From: Thermoplasmata archaeon
GTDB lineage: Archaea; Thermoplasmatota; Thermoplasmata; Lutacidiplasmatales; SKW197
Direction: 5' to 3'
Length of the DNA: 64,000 nt
Assembly: GCA_038874435.1 (NCBI GenBank)
Contig: JAVZCK010000002.1
Span: forward strand, 62,001-126,000
Shown: positions 59,058 to 64,000 of the stretch, one piece after another
Numbering within the stretch: position 1 is the stretch's first letter
How the letters are laid out: each line of letters begins with the position of its first letter
Notes under the pieces: generated by a model
Databases searched by the model: none
The model's input: only the letters and a program-made list of their open reading frames with translations
What the model was told of the DNA's origin: nothing
Made by a program: the position numbers and the translations under genes

Positions 59058-59972
59058 TTACCACCAAGACCGCACCGTAAACTTTCCATCTCGGTATTCC
59101 ACTCTCAGATTCATCCTTGGGTGCATCTCTGCCACATACCAGACAATTTCCCAGACCCCATTGCTGCAGTTCAACTTGTAGTATGGAAATCTAAAAACGC
59201 TTAGATGGCTCTGGACTTCAGGTAAATGGTATGTGTAAACCATGTCCTCACAAGACCTTATTTCAATTTTTTCTCCTCTAAATTTAGGAATTCTGTATTC
59301 CTTCAGCCCCTCGCTGTTTCTGATGCCCACAACAATTTCTTTCTCGTTCTCCAAACGCCTTGCCATTCGCCAGTGCCAGGGTTTTTCTGTAGGGAGCAAC
59401 GCAAATTCCTTTCCGAACTTTTTCCTGAAGTAAAGCTTAGTTGCACTGCGAAAGCCAAAGTAGGTGAGGTAAAGAGCACCAAGAATCCCAGAAGCCATTT
59501 CCATGTTCAGAAATGTGATGTAGCGAAAGCGCACTAGGGCAAGAAACAGCACGGCAACAAAAAATCCGAGCATGAGATAGACATTGACAGCCACATCCAC
59601 ACTCAGATTGTAATATTTTTTTGAAAGCGGATAGAACACTGGTGTTCCCCAGTTCGTGAGGGCATCGCAACCCAGATGCAGCAAACCACAGAGCAGCATG
59701 ATGGCTGTTGCAAGCACCAGGTTTAACTCTCCCCAGAACAGGAATTTTGCAAGTAAAGCAACTACTGGGGAACCAACAATCACAAAAATCGCAGTGTGCG
59801 TGATTCCATGGTGTGATGTAAACGGAAACCTTCGCCAGAGCGGAAAAAGAAAAATGTCAAAGTCAGGGAGGACTGCAAGTAAAGAACCAAGAATTACATA
59901 TGGATTGTAAAAATTTCCAGAAACCCAGGAGGAAACAAGGAAGCCAAACAGCAAATGCGTAAAAAAGTCCAT
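59058..59972 (-). CDS. YdjM/DUF457-family membrane hydrolase-like protein
   Basis: 304 residues. The N terminus carries the family signature: TH in MDFFTHLLFGF, DFD in LAVLPDFDIFLF, and HHGITHTA (the H-x-G-x-T-H pattern of DUF457 'metal-dependent hydrolase' proteins), embedded in five or six hydrophobic helices. A C-terminal soluble domain of about 110 residues follows (WHWRMARRLENEKEIVV). Catalysis in this family is not established. ATG 59972 follows GGGAG and is 1 bp after the RidA-like stop, so it is the last gene of the acs operon. Confidence 0.83.
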   Translation of the reverse strand: MDFFTHLLFGFLVSSWVSGNFYNPYVILGSLLAVLPDFDIFLFPLWRRFPFTSHHGITHTAIFVIVGSPVVALLAKFLFWGELNLVLATAIMLLCGLLHLGCDALTNWGTPVFYPLSKKYYNLSVDVAVNVYLMLGFFVAVLFLALVRFRYITFLNMEMASGILGALYLTYFGFRSATKLYFRKKFGKEFALLPTEKPWHWRMARRLENEKEIVVGIRNSEGLKEYRIPKFRGEKIEIRSCEDMVYTYHLPEVQSHLSVFRFPYYKLNCSNGVWEIVWYVAEMHPRMNLRVEYRDGKFTVRSWW

Positions 59973-59973
59973 T

Positions 59974-60426
59974 TTACTCCCTGAGTTCCAGCACCATGTT
60001 GATTTCAACTGCAGCATCTAAGGGCAAGGACGCCACACCTACTGCAGTTCTGGCATGCTTTCCCATTTCTCCAAAGACCTCAACTAGAAAATCAGATGCC
60101 CCATTTGCCACAAAAGGAATCTCTGTAAATTCTGGCAAAGAGTTCACGAACACTGTAATGCTAAGTACTCTGCTCACCGAAGCCAGCGTTCCAAGTTCTT
60201 TTCGCACCGCATGCAACCCATAAATTACTGCATTTCTCGCAGCCACATAGCCATCTTCCTTTGATAGCACACCAAGTTTCCCTTTGTGACTGAGCCCCTC
60301 TTTGGTGCGAGGCAGCATCCCACTCACAAACAGCAACTTACCACTTCTAACGCATGGAATATAATTGCCAGCTGGTGCTACATCAAGTTCCCCACAAAGC
60401 TGTTTGAACTTCTCGTCTGGTTTCAA
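59974..60426 (-). CDS. RidA/YjgF-family protein
   Basis: 150 residues. It shows PAGNYIPCVRSGKLLFVSGMLPR at the N terminus and HARTAVGVASLPLDAAVEIN, with the conserved Arg and C-terminal VEI pattern of RidA trimers. RidA deaminates reactive enamines/imines arising from PLP enzymes; this member belongs to a divergent subgroup, so activity is inferred. It is one of five closely packed minus-strand genes downstream of acs (11 bp after the flavin reductase-like gene). Confidence 0.88.
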   Translation of the reverse strand: MKPDEKFKQLCGELDVAPAGNYIPCVRSGKLLFVSGMLPRTKEGLSHKGKLGVLSKEDGYVAARNAVIYGLHAVRKELGTLASVSRVLSITVFVNSLPEFTEIPFVANGASDFLVEVFGEMGKHARTAVGVASLPLDAAVEINMVLELRE

Positions 60427-60437
60427 GTTCTCGCCCT

Positions 60438-60950
60438 TTATGCTCGTTTCATCACCACATTCCCAGGCACCCTAAATTCGCCACCCCAGTACAGCAGCAA
60501 GTCCTCCTTGTTGTAATTCTCTGCCTCACAATGCACAATCTCTCCAACGAACCAAATGTGGTCTCCTGTTTCACATTCCTGCTTCGTTATGCACTCAAAT
60601 CGCAGCGGGCATTCTTTGATTGATGCTGTGCTCACTTTTTTGCTTGGAATTTTTGTAAGTCCAGCGTGGCTAAATTTCTCAACATTTCTCCCGCTTGTGC
60701 TTCCGCATTTCATCACTGCCTCTGCCAGATTTTTTGTCGGAAGATTAACCACAAATTCCTTATGTTCCTTCAATAGTTTAAATGAGTGTCTTTTAGGAGC
60801 AACACCAATTCCAATTAAAGGAGGGGAAAAAGAAAAGATGTGGCACATTCCAATCGTGATAATGTTTGTATTCTCGTATTGCCCGCAGGTCACGAGAGCC
60901 AGTGGAAACGCTGGGAACAATCTGTATGCTTCGTTCAGATTTATCTCCAT
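60438..60950 (-). CDS. Flavin reductase-like FMN-binding split-barrel protein
   Basis: 170 residues of the DIM6/NTAB flavin reductase-like family: FPLALVTCGQYENTNIITIG, FSFSPPLIGIGVAPKRHSF, KEFVVNLPTKNLAEAV, GDHIWFVGEIVHCEAEN. It probably binds FMN; redox partner unknown. The gene is 5 bp after the end of the acyl-CoA synthetase gene. Co-expression with acyl-CoA and RidA-like genes may reflect amino acid or organic acid metabolism (inference). Confidence 0.88.
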   Translation of the reverse strand: MEINLNEAYRLFPAFPLALVTCGQYENTNIITIGMCHIFSFSPPLIGIGVAPKRHSFKLLKEHKEFVVNLPTKNLAEAVMKCGSTSGRNVEKFSHAGLTKIPSKKVSTASIKECPLRFECITKQECETGDHIWFVGEIVHCEAENYNKEDLLLYWGGEFRVPGNVVMKRA

Positions 60951-60955
60951 CTACC

Positions 60956-62584
60956 TCAACCCTGTTTTTTCACTTTTGCAAACTCTTTTTCCCGCAGTTC
61001 TTTTCGCTTAATCTTTCCGCTCTGGGTCTTTGGTAATTCCTTCACGAATTCAATGAGACGTGGGTATTTGTAAGGTGCGGAATGCTCCTTCGCAAACTCC
61101 TGAATTTCCTTTGCAAGTTGTTCGCTTGGCGTGTAGCCCGGCTTAAGCACGATAAATGCCTTCACAACATTACCACGCATTTCATCAGGGCTTGCAACTG
61201 CTGCCGCCTCAAGCACTGCAGGATGCTCTATCAGGGTGCTCTCAACTTCAAATGGCGAGATTCTGTAGCCAGATGCTTTGATAAGGTCGTCACCCCTTCC
61301 TCTGAACCAGAAATAGCCATCTTCGTCATAACTGAGCGTGTCACCGCTGAGGAACCAGCCATTCTTGAAGCACTCTGCAGTTTTATCAGGTTTATTCCAG
61401 TATTCCTTAAACAAGCCAGGGTCATCAGCACTCACTGCAAGTGTGCCTTCCTCCCCAGGCGGCAGAACCCTTCCCTCAGAGTCAACAATTGCACATTTGT
61501 GTCCGGGCTGGGGCTTCCCACATGAACCTGGGCGAATCTCAAGTCCAGGCATGTTTGAAAGGTAAACCATCACCTCAGTCATTCCAATCCCGTCGTAAAT
61601 TTCAAGCCCGAACCTGCGTTTCCATTCCTGAATCACTTCTGGGTTCAATGGTTCTCCAGCACTTATGCAGTGCCTTAGAGCTGAAAGGTCATACCTCTTC
61701 TCAGCATCCTTAACAGTGAGAAACATTCTGTATGCAGTAGGTACTGAGTCCAGAGTTGTGATTTGATACTTTTCAAGCAATTGGAACCAGCGCTCTGGAT
61801 CGAAGCGGCCTTCATAGATAAAAGTGCTTACGCCGTGTCTCCATGCATAGAGGAAGCCATTACCCAGGGGATAAATCCAGTTTAGCTGTCCAGTATGGGC
61901 CACAATGTCATCTTCTTTGTATGCTTGCCAGTATTTGGAGCCGGGGTCGTTTCCAATCACCCACCTGTGGAGATGGACAGCACCCTTTGGCATTCCTGTA
62001 GTGCCTGATGTATAGCAGAAGAACGCCATGTCTGTGCTTCGTGTGTCCTCAAGCACAAGGTGGCGACTTGCAGATTTCATCAATGCATCAAACGAAAGTT
62101 GTTTCTCATTTTGGGGTTCACCAACAACAATCACATGCTTTAGTGTGGGGCATTTGTCCCTTATTTCCTCAACCTCTTTCACGAATTCTGGTGTTGTGAC
62201 CACAGCCACTGCAGCACTGTCGTTGATTCTATACTCCACCTCGTGACCCTTGAACATTGTGCTGGATGGTATTGGCACGGCACCTATTTTCACACCACCA
62301 ATAAAAACAACCTGGAACTGAGGAATGTTCGGGAGCCGCATCAGGAATCTATCTCCTTTCTTCAAGCCCAGATTTCGCAGCACATTTCCAAATTTGTTGG
62401 AAAGATTTTTCATTTCAAGGAATGTGTACCTCTCGGCTTTTCCCTGTTCGTTTTCCCAGAACAATGCAACCTTGTTTCTGTTTTTTCCTTCTGCATGTTT
62501 GTCAACGCAATCGTAGCCCATGTTGTATTTCTCTGGAATGTCCCACTTCCAATTCTTGACTTCCTCATCGTAGTTGAATCCCAT
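60956..62584 (-). CDS. AMP-forming acyl-CoA synthetase (medium-chain/AcsM-like)
   Basis: 542 residues, ANL superfamily. A3 P-loop FFCYTSGTTGMPKGAVH, A5 YDGIGMTEVMVYL, A7 WFLSGDTLSYDEDGYFWFRG, A8 hinge and A10 LPKTQSGKIKRKELR with catalytic Lys. It resembles archaeal medium-chain or aryl acyl-CoA synthetases rather than Acs. Located 13 bp downstream of acs in the same operon, so two ligases of different acid specificity are co-expressed. Specificity is not determinable by eye. Confidence 0.92.
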   Translation of the reverse strand: MGFNYDEEVKNWKWDIPEKYNMGYDCVDKHAEGKNRNKVALFWENEQGKAERYTFLEMKNLSNKFGNVLRNLGLKKGDRFLMRLPNIPQFQVVFIGGVKIGAVPIPSSTMFKGHEVEYRINDSAAVAVVTTPEFVKEVEEIRDKCPTLKHVIVVGEPQNEKQLSFDALMKSASRHLVLEDTRSTDMAFFCYTSGTTGMPKGAVHLHRWVIGNDPGSKYWQAYKEDDIVAHTGQLNWIYPLGNGFLYAWRHGVSTFIYEGRFDPERWFQLLEKYQITTLDSVPTAYRMFLTVKDAEKRYDLSALRHCISAGEPLNPEVIQEWKRRFGLEIYDGIGMTEVMVYLSNMPGLEIRPGSCGKPQPGHKCAIVDSEGRVLPPGEEGTLAVSADDPGLFKEYWNKPDKTAECFKNGWFLSGDTLSYDEDGYFWFRGRGDDLIKASGYRISPFEVESTLIEHPAVLEAAAVASPDEMRGNVVKAFIVLKPGYTPSEQLAKEIQEFAKEHSAPYKYPRLIEFVKELPKTQSGKIKRKELREKEFAKVKKQG

Positions 62585-62597
62585 TCTAATTTCCCCC

Positions 62598-64000
62598 TTA
62601 ATCTTCCAGGGTAGTAATGTCTCCTATTGGTTTGCCAGTTGCCTCTGCCTTCAGCACTCTTCTCATAATCTTTCCGCTTCTTGTCTTTGGTAGCTTGTCC
62701 CTGAACTCAATGTCCTTGATTACAGCAACTGGGCCGAGTTCTTTTCTGACATGCTTCTTTATGTCTTCAGCGAGCTCAGTTGAAGGTTTCTGCCCTGCTT
62801 TCAGAATCACATATGCCTTTATTACTTCACCCTTCACTTCATCAGGCACACCAACTACCGCAGCTTCAGCCACTGCAGGATGACTTACAAATGCGCTCTC
62901 TACTTCCATCGTACCAATCCTGTGGCCAGAGATTTTGAGCACATCGTCAGCTCTGCCCTGCACCCAGAAATAACCATCTTCGTCTTTTCTTGCCACATCT
63001 CCAGCCACATAGAAATCGCCAGGCAGTTTCTTCCAGTATGTCTGTACATACCTATCTGGGTCTTTGTAAATTGTTGCCATCATGGCTGGCCAAGGTGTTT
63101 TAATTACTAGGAAGCCACCCTGATTTGGTGGTAGGGATTTCCCGCTGCTATCAACAATGTCTGCAATGATGCCCGGGAATGGCTTCGTTGCAGAGCCAGG
63201 TTTAAGGGGTGAGACAGGCAATGGCGTGATCAATATCATCCCAGTTTCGGTTTGCCACCATGTGTCCATAATTGGGCATTTCTCTTTTCCTATGACTCTA
63301 TAATACCAGTGCCATGCCTCAGGGTTTATAGGTTCTCCTACAGAACCCAACAATCGCAAGCTGCTCAAGTCATGTTTGTTGGGCCATTCCTCGCCATTCT
63401 TCATCATTGCACGGATTGCTGTTGGCGCCGTGTAGAAAACTGAGACTTTGTGTTTCTCTACCATGGACCACCATCTATCTGGCTGTGGGTAATCGGGTAC
63501 TGCTTCCGACATTATCGTAGTAGTGCCCACCATCAATGGGCCATAAACAATGTAACTATGACCTGTAATCCAGCCGGGGTCTGCAGTGCACCAGTAAATA
63601 TCCTCTTCCTTGATGTCAAAAATCCATTTCATAGTGCGGTGGACACCAACCATGTAACCGCCATGCACATGGACAACGCCTTTCGGCTTTCCTGTGGTGC
63701 CTGAAGTGTAGAGAACAAAGAGAGGATCAGTTGCCTCCATAACTTCCGCCTTACACTCAGCACTCTCATTAGCAACTAATTCGTGGAACCAGTAATCCTT
63801 TCCTGGCTGCATCTTTACATCTGCATTAGCCCGTTTCACTACAATAACCTTCTCAACACTTGGGCATGCAGCTACTGCCTCATCTACGGTGGGCTTGAGC
63901 TGGATCGTCTTTCCTCTTCTGAATGTACCATCTGCTGTGACCACAACCTTTGCCTCTGCATCTATAATTCTATCTCGCAGCGCCTCCTTGCTGAAACCCG
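62598..64000 (-). CDS. acs: Acetyl-CoA synthetase (AMP-forming), 5' part beyond window
   Basis: Activates acetate to acetyl-CoA. About 467 C-terminal residues are present and the frame stays open to the right edge ([19 protein letters not shown]), so the start lies outside. Signatures include [25 protein letters not shown] (the Acs-specific WWQTE), [20 protein letters not shown] and [14 protein letters not shown], whose Lys is the known acetylation control site in Acs enzymes. The fused GNAT gene at 2.8 kb is a possible acetyltransferase and the HDAC-like gene at 15.7 kb a possible deacetylase (speculative). First visible gene of a five-gene operon. Confidence 0.95.
   Translation of the reverse strand, partial: GFSKEALRDRIIDAEAKVVVTADGTFRRGKTIQLKPTVDEAVAACPSVEKVIVVKRANADVKMQPGKDYWFHELVANESAECKAEVMEATDPLFVLYTSGTTGKPKGVVHVHGGYMVGVHRTMKWIFDIKEEDIYWCTADPGWITGHSYIVYGPLMVGTTTIMSEAVPDYPQPDRWWSMVEKHKVSVFYTAPTAIRAMMKNGEEWPNKHDLSSLRLLGSVGEPINPEAWHWYYRVIGKEKCPIMDTWWQTETGMILITPLPVSPLKPGSATKPFPGIIADIVDSSGKSLPPNQGGFLVIKTPWPAMMATIYKDPDRYVQTYWKKLPGDFYVAGDVARKDEDGYFWVQGRADDVLKISGHRIGTMEVESAFVSHPAVAEAAVVGVPDEVKGEVIKAYVILKAGQKPSTELAEDIKKHVRKELGPVAVIKDIEFRDKLPKTRSGKIMRRVLKAEATGKPIGDITTLED

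Overview
The window looks like an archaeal chromosome, most likely a Thermoplasmatota-type euryarchaeote; this assignment is an inference from gene content. Evidence includes archaeal-type CCA-adding enzyme, TruD, UMP kinase, FKBP26-like isomerase, a DRG GTPase, RecA/KaiC-like ATPases, DUF835-type domains, FtsZ plus SepF, and surface proteins with one C-terminal membrane anchor and dense N-glycosylation sequons. Many genes have a TATA box about 25 nt before the start codon (leaderless mRNAs). Internal operon genes instead carry GGTGA/GGAG Shine-Dalgarno sites. No tRNA, rRNA, CRISPR array or insertion sequence was seen, and no gene-free stretch exceeds 300 bases.

Layout. 0-2.6 kb: minus-strand cca (cut by the edge), a surface protein, a HemK/Mtq2-type methylase and an HD-domain protein. 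2.8-7.9 kb: a tight plus-strand acyl-CoA operon (CoA-transferase fused to a GNAT domain, ADP-forming acyl-CoA synthetase, BioD/DRTGG protein). 7.8-12.7 kb: two divergent NTPases, one carrying a bacterial DnaA-like AAA+ module fused to a DUF835 domain, the other a STAND-type ATPase with TPRs. 12.8-20.3 kb: sepF, DRG GTPase, surface protein, HDAC-family hydrolase, a DUF835-like protein, mfnA-type decarboxylase, cysE and cysK. 20.4-25.3 kb: a 1631-residue anchored surface protein with a subtilase-like region that has lost its catalytic residues. 25.3-42.3 kb: housekeeping and metabolic genes (pyrH, a RecA-like ATPase, mptE, FKBP, DUF89, a RimK/GNAT cassette, truD, a zinc-ribbon/coiled-coil/RecA-like giant, an FAD oxidoreductase, an endonuclease IV-like protein, a GT4 glycosyltransferase) with several membrane proteins.

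42.3-45.2 kb holds a parallel beta-helix surface protein encoded by tandem DNA repeats. 45.3-47.9 kb is a cell-division cluster: a small unknown protein, a tandem ribbon-helix-helix regulator, ftsZ and a degenerate FtsZ paralogue, with two similar palindromes in front of the regulator and of ftsZ. With sepF at 12.8 kb, this gives an FtsZ-SepF division system. 48.0-50.0 kb carries three tandem V4R-like paralogues, the first ending at a TGA exactly where its sisters have a conserved Cys. 50.0-59.0 kb has a CitG-like gene coupled to an unknown gene, a surface phosphoesterase, and a MacB/FtsX-type ABC exporter. 59.1-64 kb is a minus-strand operon: acs (cut by the edge), a second acyl-CoA synthetase, a flavin reductase-like protein, a RidA-family protein and a YdjM-like membrane protein.

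The strongest leads are the DnaA-like/DUF835 protein, the RHH-operator-ftsZ-FtsZ-like cluster, the pseudo-subtilase, the TGA-for-Cys position in the V4R triplet, and the RimK cassette read from a perfectly symmetrical divergent TATA element.
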